A stretch of DNA of 64,000 bases from Lachnospiraceae bacterium (GCA_017427415.1 JAFRSU010000010.1:35218-99217), one strand, 5' to 3'. Shown: positions 47,066-55,692, numbered from the stretch's first letter. The notes: a model not told the origin generated them from the letters alone. Translations and numbers: made by a program.

Positions 47066-47839
47066 ATGGAACGACTCGATAAAATCCTCTCCAACTTCGG
47101 CGGCATCTCAAGGACAGAAGCCAAACTGGCATTAAAAGCCGGCCGCGTAAAAGTAAACGGAACGGTGATAAAAGACCCGGCGTTAAAAGCGGACGATAAT
47201 GATGAGGTAAGTTTAGACGGAAAGGTACTTGTAAGGCAAAAATACAGGTACTTTTTGTTAAATAAACCGGCAGGATATATATCATCTACCGAACCCGAAC
47301 CGGGCGATACCAGCCCGAATGTGATCAGCCTATTTAAAAACGAAGGAGTAAAAGGTCTTTTCCCGGTGGGAAGACTTGATAAAGATACCACCGGACTTCT
47401 GATCGTCACCAATGACGGAGAGCTCGGGCACAGGCTCACGGCACCCGGCAAGCACGTGGATAAGACATATATCGCGAAAGTCAGGGGAGAACTAAATGAA
47501 AGTGCAATAGAAGCCTTTGCCGAAGGCTTCGAGTTTAAGGAGTTCACATCAGCACCGGCCAGATTAGAGATACTTGAAGTACTGCAGCAAGCAGTGATTA
47601 CAGCTCCGGAAGCTACAGACCAAGAGCCGATGCCTCCGGCGCAAGTATCCCTTACCATGGCAAAAGTCACTATACATGAAGGCAAGTTCCACCAGGTAAA
47701 AAGGATGTTCCAAAAAGTCGGTTGCGAGGTAGCGGAGCTAAAGCGCATATCCATGGGCGCACTTAACCTGGATGAAACACTTAAGCCGGGTGAATACAGG
47801 GAATTAAAGCCTGAAGAATTGAAAAATATAATGCCGTGA
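47066..47839 (+). CDS. Pseudouridine synthase, RsuA/RluB family
   Basis: 257 residues: N-terminal S4 RNA-binding domain (1-60: ERLDKILSNFGGISRTEAKLALKAGRVKVNG) and catalytic domain with GRLDKDTTGLLIVTNDG (catalytic Asp105) and KFHQVKRMF. An extra segment around residues 172-195 (LQQAVITAPEATDQEPMPPAQ) is not typical. Modifies rRNA; exact uridine unknown. GAGG site. A terminator hairpin follows. Confidence 0.92.
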   Translation: MERLDKILSNFGGISRTEAKLALKAGRVKVNGTVIKDPALKADDNDEVSLDGKVLVRQKYRYFLLNKPAGYISSTEPEPGDTSPNVISLFKNEGVKGLFPVGRLDKDTTGLLIVTNDGELGHRLTAPGKHVDKTYIAKVRGELNESAIEAFAEGFEFKEFTSAPARLEILEVLQQAVITAPEATDQEPMPPAQVSLTMAKVTIHEGKFHQVKRMFQKVGCEVAELKRISMGALNLDETLKPGEYRELKPEELKNIMP

Positions 47840-47852
47840 CAGGTATGATCGT

Positions 47853-47897
47853 TACCCTTAAGCCGTGATATTATCGGCTTGAGGGTATTTATCTTGA
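47853..47897 (+). terminator. Terminator-like hairpin after RsuA-type gene
   Basis: TACCCTTAAGCCG (47853-47865) pairs along 13 positions with CGGCTTGAGGGTA (47875-47887), followed by TTTATCTT. T run is interrupted, so efficiency is uncertain. Confidence 0.6.
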
Positions 47898-47951
47898 CGA
47901 AACATGTAATAAGTTATAAGATAAAATGAAACCTGTAATAAGTTATAAGAT
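47894..47951 (+). promoter_or_regulatory. Promoter with duplicated 24-bp box
   Basis: TTGACG at 47894, 17 bases, TAAGAT at 47917-47922. A 24-bp unit at 47899-47922 recurs at 47928-47951 with one mismatch (start-to-start 29 bp; common core ends AATAAGTTATAAGAT). The first copy covers the spacer and -10, the second the initial transcribed region, a layout expected of a repressor site. Confidence 0.5.
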
Positions 47952-47987
47952 GATTTATATTCAAAAATGATTTGGAGGAAGAATCCG

Positions 47988-48575
47988 GTGAATTTTAAAA
48001 GAAAAGGTGAGCAGGGATATATAAGTTTCATGAAGAAGTTCAACCTGCTTGTAACGGTAGTATGTTTTTTACTTGCAGCAGGCCTGTTCCTGATCGGTAT
48101 ATCCATATATGAGACGAAGGCAAATGTCCTGACTATAGTCGGAGCGCTGTTTGTGATACCTGCAGCCAGATTTATGACTGTGTGGATATTGTTCCTGCCC
48201 CATAAGTCGGTGACCGAAGAAGAGTACGATAAGGTGTTCAAATCTATGAAAGCGGGCAATCTGCTCTATGCTGACGTACTTTTTACCTCTACGGAAAAAG
48301 CATACGGAGTATCATTCCTCGTAGTTACGGGGGATAAGATATTTGCTTTGGCAGAAAAAAATGTGAATAAGCTTGAGGACTATCTTAAAGATATACTAAA
48401 AAGAAGAGCTTTCGCGATAAAGGCTACCTGTACGGATGATAAGGCAAAGTTCATGAACTTCTTAAAGAGTGCAGATGCTTACGGCGAGAAAACATATGCC
48501 GACGATGCAGCAAAGGAAGCCGACAACTTAGAGAGAAACAGGCTCCGTGAAGTACTTGAAAGTTTTATGGCTTAA
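47988..48575 (+). CDS. Unknown membrane protein with two N-terminal helices
   Basis: 195 residues from GTG 47988, 8 bases after TTTGGAGGAAG; a further upstream start would lack a site. Two membrane helices (about 15-35 and 42-65: LLVTVVCFLLAAGLFLIGI, VLTIVGALFVIPAARFM) followed by a cytoplasmic domain of 125 residues ending in a charged helix. Not recognised. It is the first gene under the duplicated-box promoter and ends four bases before a REP-like repeat. Confidence 0.65.
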   Translation: MNFKRKGEQGYISFMKKFNLLVTVVCFLLAAGLFLIGISIYETKANVLTIVGALFVIPAARFMTVWILFLPHKSVTEEEYDKVFKSMKAGNLLYADVLFTSTEKAYGVSFLVVTGDKIFALAEKNVNKLEDYLKDILKRRAFAIKATCTDDKAKFMNFLKSADAYGEKTYADDAAKEADNLERNRLREVLESFMA

Positions 48576-48578
48576 TAA

Positions 48579-48635
48579 GCCTTCCCCTTGAGGTGTTATA
48601 GTCGAATGCTAAAGCATTCGACGTTGGATGAGGTG
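48579..48635 (+). repeat. REP-like repeat, family A, copy 1
   Basis: Starts GCCTTCCCCTTGAGG, then hairpin GTCGAATGC-TAAA-GCATTCGAC (48601-48622), then GGATGAGGTG (48626-48635). The same head and tail flank a different hairpin at 51.6 kb. The GGATGAGGTG tail lies 3 bases before the next start codon and acts as its ribosome binding site. Confidence 0.7.
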
Positions 48636-48638
48636 TGC

Positions 48639-49697
48639 ATGCAGATCATTACAGTCGGGAAAAATGAAGAAGGCCAGCGTCTGGACAGGATACTGATACG
48701 GCTTCTGCCGAATGCCGGTAAGGGGCTTCTTTTTAAGATGCTCAGAAAAAAGAATATAGTCCTTAACGGCAAAAAAGCAGAGGGCAGTGAACGGCTGAAC
48801 TTGGGTGACGAGATAAAGATGTTCTTTTCCGATGAATCCTACGCTAAGCTATCCGGAAGGGAAACCGCCGGCATTTCGGGAAGTGATGAAAATGTATTAT
48901 CCCTTCAAAACAATGAAACGAAAGAGAACACACACACCGATAAAAGCCGGGGCGAGAAACTTGCGGTGCAGTTAAGCAATATGATAGTCTACGAAGACGA
49001 TGACGTGATAATCCTTGATAAACCCAAAGGAGTATTATCCCAGAAGGCGGAGAATACCGACATATCACTGAACGAAATGCTCATCGCATATATGACCGGA
49101 AAAGGAGAGCTGAGTGAAGAGCAGCTAGCCACCTTTAAGCCGTCTATGTGCAACCGCTTGGATAGGAATACTTCAGGACTCATATGCGGCGGGAAAACAC
49201 TAAAAGGCCTAAGAGGGCTTTCGGAGCTTTTCAGATCCAGGGACCTTGATAAATACTACCTCTGCATAGTAAAGGGTAAGATTGAAAAGCCCCAAAGGAT
49301 AGAAGGATACCTCATAAAAGACGAAGCCTTAAACAGGGTATCAGTCAAGCCGCTGTCTGTGCATGATGGGGGCAGAGAAAAAGATATAAAAGAATCAAAG
49401 ATAGTAACGGAATATAAGCCTCTTGGCTACGGTGAGGGCTGCACACTCTTAGAGGTAAAGCTCATAACCGGAAAAAGCCATCAGATAAGAGCACATCTGG
49501 CATCCATAGGACATCCGTTAGCAGGAGACATGAAATACGGCGACGAGATGTTTAACAGCAGCGTACGTGATAAATATAAGATAAAAAGTCAGGTGCTACG
49601 TGCTTACCGCATGGTATTCCCTAAAGACTGCGGGGAGCTTAAACAGTTAAACGGAAAAGAGATAAAGCTGGATAAGGACGATGAGTTTTTCATCTGA
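48639..49697 (+). CDS. Pseudouridine synthase, RluA family
   Basis: 352 residues from ATG 48639; earlier in-frame starts would translate the family A repeat. S4 domain (about 12-60), a variable linker (70-105, Asn/Glu/Thr-rich) and RluA domain with DDVIILDKPKGVLSQ, CNRLDRNTSGLICGG (catalytic Asp175) and HQIRAHLASIGHPLAGD. Modifies rRNA or tRNA uridines; target not predictable. The ribosome site GATGAGGTG is donated by the repeat. Confidence 0.9.
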   Translation: MQIITVGKNEEGQRLDRILIRLLPNAGKGLLFKMLRKKNIVLNGKKAEGSERLNLGDEIKMFFSDESYAKLSGRETAGISGSDENVLSLQNNETKENTHTDKSRGEKLAVQLSNMIVYEDDDVIILDKPKGVLSQKAENTDISLNEMLIAYMTGKGELSEEQLATFKPSMCNRLDRNTSGLICGGKTLKGLRGLSELFRSRDLDKYYLCIVKGKIEKPQRIEGYLIKDEALNRVSVKPLSVHDGGREKDIKESKIVTEYKPLGYGEGCTLLEVKLITGKSHQIRAHLASIGHPLAGDMKYGDEMFNSSVRDKYKIKSQVLRAYRMVFPKDCGELKQLNGKEIKLDKDDEFFI

Positions 49698-49760
49698 ATG
49701 ACACCGGGATCGGTCAACGGGAATACAAAATGACACCAAGACCGAACAGAGGGAGAAAAT

Positions 49761-50297
49761 ATGCCATCATGGAATTCACGCGGCCTCAGGGGCTCTGCCT
49801 TAGAGGAAAGCGTCAATATGACAAATGAAAAATACAGGGAGCAGGGGCTTGCACTCATACAGAAAATACCCACCCCGATCACACCCGTTGAGATGGATAA
49901 AGCACACGGACATATCACGCTTGCATACTTTGACAAAAAAAGTACGGTTGACTATATAGGAGTCATCCAGGGCATACCGGTATGTTTTGATGCGAAGGAG
50001 TGTGCTGCGGATACATTTGCGCTTCAGAACATCCATGAACATCAGGTACTTTTCATGCGCGACTTCGAAAAGCAGCAGGGTATAGCATTTATCCTGATAT
50101 ATTTTACCAAGCGCGACATATATTATTATATGCGCGACGAGGAGCTGGAGAAATTCTGGAAAAGAGCTGAGGACGGCGGAAGAAAAAGCTTTCGCCTCGA
50201 CGAACTCGACGAAGATTTCTTCTTTAAATCCTCAAACGGATACCACATCCCGTACCTTGATATGATAAATAAGGATTTAGGTCTGAGAGACGAGTGA
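49761..50297 (+). CDS. recU: Holliday junction resolvase RecU
   Basis: 178 residues. N-terminal NSRGLRGSALEESVN, then nuclease core with TVDYIGVIQGIPVCFDAKE (Asp, Asp and Glu-x-Lys metal site of the PD-(D/E)XK fold) and NIHEHQVLFMRDFEKQQGIAFILIYF. Firmicutes use RecU in place of RuvC to cut four-way junctions. ATG 49761 after GGGAGAAAA. The 63-base gap before it contains two similar AATGACACC segments. Confidence 0.9.
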   Translation: MPSWNSRGLRGSALEESVNMTNEKYREQGLALIQKIPTPITPVEMDKAHGHITLAYFDKKSTVDYIGVIQGIPVCFDAKECAADTFALQNIHEHQVLFMRDFEKQQGIAFILIYFTKRDIYYYMRDEELEKFWKRAEDGGRKSFRLDELDEDFFFKSSNGYHIPYLDMINKDLGLRDE

Positions 50298-50366
50298 AAA
50301 TCAATAAAAGAGATGTTTCTGCAACCTAAAAACCTAGGAAAAACGTACATAATAATAAAAAACAGT

Positions 50367-50395
50367 TGACAATATCTGTTTCATTCGTTATAATA
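50367..50395 (+). promoter_or_regulatory. Promoter of hisZGDB
   Basis: TTGACA, 17 bases, TATAAT, consensus in both boxes. Confidence 0.92.
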
Positions 50396-50409
50396 CGAAC
50401 AATTCAATT

Positions 50410-50445
50410 TGCTACTATGATAATATGGTAGCACTTCACAGTGCT
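50410..50445 (+). promoter_or_regulatory. Overlapping, mutually exclusive stem-loops in the hisZ leader
   Basis: TGCTACTAT with ATGGTAGCA (50410-50418/50425-50433) and AGCACT with AGTGCT (50430-50435/50440-50445) share bases 50430-50433, so only one can form. No T run follows, so this is not a plain terminator; it may influence expression of the his genes. Function is speculative. Confidence 0.35.
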
Positions 50446-50491
50446 AAAGCATAACACGGAAAAGTAACGAAACTACAAAGGCGGTATATAT

Positions 50492-51592
50492 ATGAACAAA
50501 AGATTATACACTACACCCGAAGGTGTAAGGGATATATATGATGGAGAAGCCAAGTTCAAGCTGGACTTGGAAGGCAAGCTCAGGAACAAGCTCCATCTGT
50601 ACGGATTTGAAGATATCGAGACTCCGACATTCGAGTACTTTGAAGTATTCAGCGAGGAGCGCGGCTCCGTGAGAGTCCGTGACCTTTATAAATTCTTTGA
50701 CAGGGATGGCAACACCTTAGTGCTCCGTCCCGATATGACACCTTCCATCGCAAGGTGTGCCGCAAAATATTTTAAGGATGAGCCGGGACCTGTCAGATTC
50801 TGCTATTGCGGAAAAACATTCATAAACAACCACGAGTACCAGGGTAAGCAAAAAGAGTCCACACAGCTCGGCTGTGAGCTTATCAACGATCCTTCGGTCA
50901 CCGCGGATGCCGAGATGATAGCAGCTACTATCGACTGCCTGCTCACATCCGGACTTACCGAGTTCCGTATCGATATAGGCGATGTACGTTTCTTCAACGC
51001 ACTCATCGCCGAAACAGGCCTCGATGAGGAAAAGATATACAGCTTAAAGAACTATATCATAGACAAGAACAGCTTCGGACTATATGATTTCTTAAGAGAA
51101 GAAAACGTACCGGAAGAGATCAAAGAGATCCTTTCCGACCTTCCCAACCAGTTCGGCGGAGTTGAGTGCCTGGACAATATCAGGGCCCTTATAAAAAACA
51201 ATGATGCACTTGCAGCAGTTGACCATTTAAAGTCACTCTACGAGCTCCTTAAGGCTTACGGCTTTGAAAAGTATGTCGGATTTGACCTCGGTATGATCAG
51301 CAAGTACGAGTATTATACAGGTATCATATTCCATGCATATACATATGATGTCGGCGAGTCCATAGCATCCGGCGGAAGATATGACAACTTAGTCGGCCAG
51401 TTCGGAAAAGATGCCGCAGCGATCGGCATGACCATCATCACCGACAAGCTCTTATTGGCACTGTCCAGACAGGGACTGATAAAAAAGACCATCATAAACC
51501 CCGAGATCATGGATGCAAAAGCAGATCCGATCAGAGCCATCAAGAAAGCTACCCTTGCCAGAAGCCAGGGCAGAAGCTGCGTGATCCAGTAA
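50492..51592 (+). CDS. hisZ: ATP phosphoribosyltransferase regulatory subunit HisZ
   Basis: 366-residue class II synthetase paralogue. Motif 1-3 region remnants: TPEGVRDIYDGEA, LRPDMTPSIARCAAKYF, and GGRYDNLVGQFG. It lacks the C-terminal anticodon-binding domain of HisRS, and is paired with a short HisG (next gene but for 93 bases), which requires HisZ for activity and histidine feedback. AAAGGCGG upstream. Confidence 0.93.
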   Translation: MNKRLYTTPEGVRDIYDGEAKFKLDLEGKLRNKLHLYGFEDIETPTFEYFEVFSEERGSVRVRDLYKFFDRDGNTLVLRPDMTPSIARCAAKYFKDEPGPVRFCYCGKTFINNHEYQGKQKESTQLGCELINDPSVTADAEMIAATIDCLLTSGLTEFRIDIGDVRFFNALIAETGLDEEKIYSLKNYIIDKNSFGLYDFLREENVPEEIKEILSDLPNQFGGVECLDNIRALIKNNDALAAVDHLKSLYELLKAYGFEKYVGFDLGMISKYEYYTGIIFHAYTYDVGESIASGGRYDNLVGQFGKDAAAIGMTIITDKLLLALSRQGLIKKTIINPEIMDAKADPIRAIKKATLARSQGRSCVIQ

Positions 51593-51615
51593 TTATGAAA
51601 CGATAAGACATCAAG

Positions 51616-51661
51616 CCTTCCCCTCGAGGGGAAGGGGGACCGCGAAGCGGTGGATGAGGTG
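51616..51661 (+). repeat. REP-like repeat, family A, copy 2
   Basis: Perfect 20-base palindrome CCTTCCCCTCGAGGGGAAGG, then ACCGC-GAA-GCGGT, then GGATGAGGTG. Head and tail match the 48.6-kb copy; the inner hairpin differs. Lies between hisZ and hisG. Confidence 0.75.
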
Positions 51662-51685
51662 TAAAAAATAAAGAGGTACGAAAAT

Positions 51686-52333
51686 ATGCGTTACATTACG
51701 ATAGCCCTTGCGAAGGGCAGGCTGGCAAAACAGTCGATGAAAATACTTAACGAACTCGGCATCAAGTGTGACGAGATGAACGATCCCGATACCAGAAAGC
51801 TTATATTTGAGGATAAGGAGCACGGCTTCAGATTTTTCCTCGCTAAAGCAAACGACGTACCCACATATGTAGAGTACGGTGCAGCCGATATCGGTATCGT
51901 AGGTAAGGATACGATAGTGGAAGAGGCGAGAAGCTTATACGAGGTGCTCGACCTTAACTTAGGCAAATGCAGGATGTGTGTCGCAGGACCCGCCAGTGCC
52001 AAGGAGAGCCTGAACAACGGCTCACTTATAAGGGTAGCTACCAAGTATCCCCGTATCGCAAAAGATTATTTCAACAACACAAAGCACCAGACCGTAGAGA
52101 TCATAAAGCTGAACGGCTCGATAGAACTGGCACCCATAGTAGGACTGTCGGAAGTCATAGTGGATATAGTAGAGACAGGCTCCACACTCCGTGAGAACGG
52201 ACTTGAAGTACTTGAAGAGATACTTCCGCTCTCAGCCAGAGTCGTAGTCAACAGAGTCAGCATGAAGATGGAACAGGAACGTATCACGAAGCTCATAAAC
52301 GATATGAGACGCATCATATCCGAGAATAAATAA
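51686..52333 (+). CDS. hisG: ATP phosphoribosyltransferase, short form
   Basis: First enzyme of histidine synthesis, joining ATP and PRPP. 215 residues, the HisGs form without the C-terminal regulatory domain, so it depends on HisZ. Motifs ITIALAKGRL, DVPTYVEYGAADIGIVGKD and the PRPP loop DIVETGSTLREN. AGAGG site downstream of the family A repeat. Confidence 0.95.
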   Translation: MRYITIALAKGRLAKQSMKILNELGIKCDEMNDPDTRKLIFEDKEHGFRFFLAKANDVPTYVEYGAADIGIVGKDTIVEEARSLYEVLDLNLGKCRMCVAGPASAKESLNNGSLIRVATKYPRIAKDYFNNTKHQTVEIIKLNGSIELAPIVGLSEVIVDIVETGSTLRENGLEVLEEILPLSARVVVNRVSMKMEQERITKLINDMRRIISENK

Positions 52334-52388
52334 GCGTGATCATTCCGATATTGGTTGTCATTCTGAGCGCATAAAAAGGAGGAGAAAA

Positions 52389-53678
52389 ATGAGAATAGTA
52401 AAACTTGATGAAAACTCAAAGAAGGACCTTTTGGTAAAGCTTTTAAAGAGAAGCCCTTCACAGTACACCGAATACGAAAACACAGTATCACAGATCGTAG
52501 AAAATATCAGGGCAGGAAAGAACAGAGCCCTGTTCGATTATACCAAGCAGTTCGATAAATGCGATATAAACGAGAGCAATGTCGAGGTAACCGAGGCTGA
52601 GTTTAAGGAAGCATACGACACCATCGATCCCGCACTCGTAGAGACCATCAGAAAATCAGCAGCAAACATCAAAAACTTCCATGAGAAACAGAAGCAGCGC
52701 AGCTGGTTTGAAAATACGGAAAACGGATGTATCTTAGGACAGAAGATCACAGCCATCGAGCGTGTGGGCGTATATGTACCCGGCGGAAGCGCAGCACTTG
52801 CTTCATCCGTACTCATGAACATCATCCCCGCTAAAGTAGCAGGCGTATCCGAGATCATCATGTGTACACCTCCCAATGCAGAGGGAAAAGTATACAACGC
52901 AACACTTGTAGCTGCAAAAGAAGCAGGAGCCGACAGAGTATTTAAGGCAGGCGGAGCACAGGCTATAGCAGCACTTGCATACGGCACCGAGTCGATCCCT
53001 AAGGTAGACAAGGTAGTAGGCCCCGGCAATATCTATGTAGCTCTGGCTAAAAAGAGAGTATACGGCAATGTAGGCATCGACTCCATCGCAGGTCCTTCCG
53101 AGATACTCGTTCTTGCAGATGAGACAGCCAACCCCAGATACGTGGCTGCGGACTTACTCAGTCAGGCAGAGCATGACAAGCTTGCATCGGCCATTCTTAT
53201 CACTACCTCAGCAGAGCTGGCAGAGAAGGTATCCGATGAAGTAAAGGCATTTACCGAAAAGCTTTCACGTAAAGAGATAATAGAGCAGTCATTGGAAAAC
53301 TACGGCTACATCCTCCTCGCCGATGATATGGACTCGGCAGTGGATGCAGTAAATGAGATAGCATCAGAGCACTTGGAGATACTGACCAAGGATCCGTTTG
53401 CCACCATGACCAGGATCAAAAATGCAGGTGCTATATTCCTCGGAGAATACTCAAGCGAGCCTTTGGGAGACTATTTCGCAGGACCCAACCACATACTTCC
53501 GACCAACGGTACCGCGAGGTTCTTCTCAGCACTGTCAGTTGATGACTTCATCAAGAAATCAAGCATCATCAGCTACTCACGTGAAGCATTAGAGGCAGCA
53601 CACTTAGATATCGAGAGATTCGCAAAGGCAGAGGGCCTTACCGCACATGCTAATTCAGTAGCAGTAAGATTTGAGTAA
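52389..53678 (+). CDS. hisD: Histidinol dehydrogenase
   Basis: Zn-dependent four-electron oxidation of histidinol to histidine. 429 residues with ERVGVYVPGGSAALASSVLM, VDKVVGPGNIYVALAKK, IAGPSEILVLAD, the zinc ligands in DLLSQAEHD, and the catalytic SEHLEI and GPNHILPTNG segments. AAGGAGGAG site. A truncated family B repeat (TGTCATTCTGAGCG at 52356) lies just upstream. Confidence 0.96.
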   Translation: MRIVKLDENSKKDLLVKLLKRSPSQYTEYENTVSQIVENIRAGKNRALFDYTKQFDKCDINESNVEVTEAEFKEAYDTIDPALVETIRKSAANIKNFHEKQKQRSWFENTENGCILGQKITAIERVGVYVPGGSAALASSVLMNIIPAKVAGVSEIIMCTPPNAEGKVYNATLVAAKEAGADRVFKAGGAQAIAALAYGTESIPKVDKVVGPGNIYVALAKKRVYGNVGIDSIAGPSEILVLADETANPRYVAADLLSQAEHDKLASAILITTSAELAEKVSDEVKAFTEKLSRKEIIEQSLENYGYILLADDMDSAVDAVNEIASEHLEILTKDPFATMTRIKNAGAIFLGEYSSEPLGDYFAGPNHILPTNGTARFFSALSVDDFIKKSSIISYSREALEAAHLDIERFAKAEGLTAHANSVAVRFE

Positions 53679-53690
53679 AAAGTGAATGAA

Positions 53691-53751
53691 TGTCATCCTG
53701 AGCGAAGCGAAGGATCTTAAGATTCTTCGGACTGTGTCCTCAGAATGACAG
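53691..53751 (+). repeat. Family B repeat, near-complete palindromic copy
   Basis: Imperfect palindrome: starts TGTCATCCTGAGCGAAGCG, centre GGATCTTAAGATTC, ends CTCAGAATGACAG. Partial copies at 52356-52369 and, in frame, at 44432-44466. Lies between hisD and hisB. Confidence 0.75.
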
Positions 53752-53778
53752 GTTCGTCATAAATATAAGGGGTGTCAC

Positions 53779-54363
53779 ATGAGAACAGCAGAAATAACCA
53801 GAACAACAAAAGAAACAGATATCACCGTTAAACTTAATCTTGACGGAACCGGAAAATCAGATATAAGCACAGGCATCGGCTTCTTTGACCACATGCTCAT
53901 AAGCTTTGCAAAGCACAGCTTTATAGACTTGGAGGTAAAAGTAAAGGGAGACCTGCAGGTAGACGGACATCATTCGGTGGAAGACACCGGTATAGTCTTA
54001 GGAGAAGCATTAAAGCAGGCACTTGGTGATAAAGCCGGTATCAAAAGATACGGAAGCAGCATACTTCCCATGGATGAGACATTGGTAATGGCAGCTGTGG
54101 ATTTCTGCGGAAGACCGTATCTCAACTACAACCTGACATTTACCATGCCTAAGATCGGCGAGCTTGACAGCGAGCTTATCAGAGAGTTCTTCTATGCAGT
54201 ATCATATTCGGCTGCGATGAACCTCCATATCAAGCAATTGGACGGTACCAACTGCCACCACATAGCAGAGGCCGCATTTAAGGCATTTGCAAAAGCCGTG
54301 GACGAGGCAAAGACAGTGGATCCCAGAGTATCCGGGACTCTGTCAACGAAAGGAACTTTATAA
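53779..54363 (+). CDS. hisB: Imidazoleglycerol-phosphate dehydratase
   Basis: 194-residue monofunctional IGPD. Metal-binding FFDHML, DGHHSVEDTGI and the repeat HHIAEAAFKAFA, plus conserved FCGRPYLNY. No fused phosphatase. AAGGGG site. Its last six bases overlap the end of the convergent tmcAL gene. Confidence 0.96.
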   Translation: MRTAEITRTTKETDITVKLNLDGTGKSDISTGIGFFDHMLISFAKHSFIDLEVKVKGDLQVDGHHSVEDTGIVLGEALKQALGDKAGIKRYGSSILPMDETLVMAAVDFCGRPYLNYNLTFTMPKIGELDSELIREFFYAVSYSAAMNLHIKQLDGTNCHHIAEAAFKAFAKAVDEAKTVDPRVSGTLSTKGTL

Positions 54364-55692
54364 AACGATAACGGGACCGGTTTTCAGTTCATCTGTAAAG
54401 CCGGTCTTATATTTATTGGCACAGATCTGTGAGTAGAGATTGGCGGCGTATATATCGAGATTGTAGATAGGATTGTTCATATCGCCGTCGGCGGGCTTGG
54501 TGATGATGGTACAGGTGTCAGAATATCGGAGATTCTTTAAAAACTCAGAACTCGCACTCCTGAAGCCGAGAGTTCTCAGATAGGGTACCGGAGCATTGTC
54601 AGATGTTACATTATCAGCAGCAGAAGCAGATACAGCTTCAGCCGCAGTTGCAGTCGCAGTTGCAGTTGCAGCTTCGGCCGCCTTAGTATAATACGGAGAC
54701 AACAGCACCCTGAATAAAGCCCTGCTGATCGCAGTATATGTAAAGCTCTTATTTTTTATCTCGGCGATCAGCTTAGAGATCACGATATGCCTTCCGCGGT
54801 ATTTTATAAGCTTGTTGATGATATCTTTATTCGTATCTGGGATGGCATAGAGCTCATCATCAGATGCGGTATTAAGCTTTAAGTACATCATGTCGCTAAA
54901 GTCGTCCTCTGTGATGGGAAGAGTTACACTGTATTGTTCTTTTACAAGCTTAGATACTTCATCGGGAAGAGAGCCGTTTATAGCCTTAGGAAGAGCCTCA
55001 GGGAGGACATCTGCTTGCGTGCCGTTATCTGCTCCAAGCAGTACATTCCTTACAGCTGTAGCAGAAGGGTATGAGGACAACGTTTCATCATGGTAGCCAG
55101 AGCCTTCCCGCTTTATGGTATAGAGCTTAGGGAGCTTAGCGTAGGTACCGCTTTTTTGCAGCCTGTACAGGGCTTTGCAGTACTCGATACCAAGTATATT
55201 GTTGGGCGCATAGATGGATGAGGCAGCGATCCCGTATTTTTCAGCCATCACCTTTTCAAAAGCGGAAGGGTATGAGAGCCCCTGCTTTACGAAGGAAGCC
55301 ATCATAGACTTAAACTCCGAGGTACCGGAGAATTCCTCGGCCTTTACCGCAAAGTCTTCAAGCTCTTCGATATTTCCGCATTCGCTGCCGAAGCATATGG
55401 CATCGATATTAAGAGTAGAGGAGAGCAGCTTCACTCCGCCGTATGCGAACTGCTCCGCACTGCCTAAAGCATATACAGCAGGCAGCTCGAATACGATATC
55501 AGCACCGCAGGCAAGAGCCATACGGGTTCTTAAAATTTTGTCGCAGACAGCGGGAGCGCCGCGCTGCACAAAATCACCGCTCATGATCACTACGGCAGTG
55601 TCGGCGCCGGTCAACGCTTTTGCTTTTTCTATCAGGTATTTATGTCCGTTGTGGAACGGATTGAATTCGGCTATGATTCCTACGGTCTTCAT
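54358..55692 (-). CDS. tmcAL: tRNA(Met) cytidine acetate ligase TmcAL (YlbM family)
   Basis: 444 residues starting MKTVGIIAEFNPFHNGH; HNGH (14-17) is the nucleotidyltransferase motif. Known members use ATP and acetate to make ac4C34 in elongator tRNA-Met. IIMSGDFVQRGAPA, YALGSAEQFAYGG and GIEYCKAL also fit. ATG 55692 is chosen because GAGG lies 6 bases upstream; ATG 55704 is in-frame. A low-complexity Ala/Thr/Val stretch (about residues 338-368) from a 6-bp GCAGTT-type tandem repeat interrupts the C-terminal part. The gene splits the his genes and is read against them. Confidence 0.87.
   Translation of the reverse strand: MKTVGIIAEFNPFHNGHKYLIEKAKALTGADTAVVIMSGDFVQRGAPAVCDKILRTRMALACGADIVFELPAVYALGSAEQFAYGGVKLLSSTLNIDAICFGSECGNIEELEDFAVKAEEFSGTSEFKSMMASFVKQGLSYPSAFEKVMAEKYGIAASSIYAPNNILGIEYCKALYRLQKSGTYAKLPKLYTIKREGSGYHDETLSSYPSATAVRNVLLGADNGTQADVLPEALPKAINGSLPDEVSKLVKEQYSVTLPITEDDFSDMMYLKLNTASDDELYAIPDTNKDIINKLIKYRGRHIVISKLIAEIKNKSFTYTAISRALFRVLLSPYYTKAAEAATATATATAAEAVSASAADNVTSDNAPVPYLRTLGFRSASSEFLKNLRYSDTCTIITKPADGDMNNPIYNLDIYAANLYSQICANKYKTGFTDELKTGPVIVL

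Noticed and set aside
49698..49760. Two AATGACACC segments before recU as a third repeat family
   Set aside because: Only about 9 bases match and both flanks diverge; could be a decayed family B end but is too weak to call.
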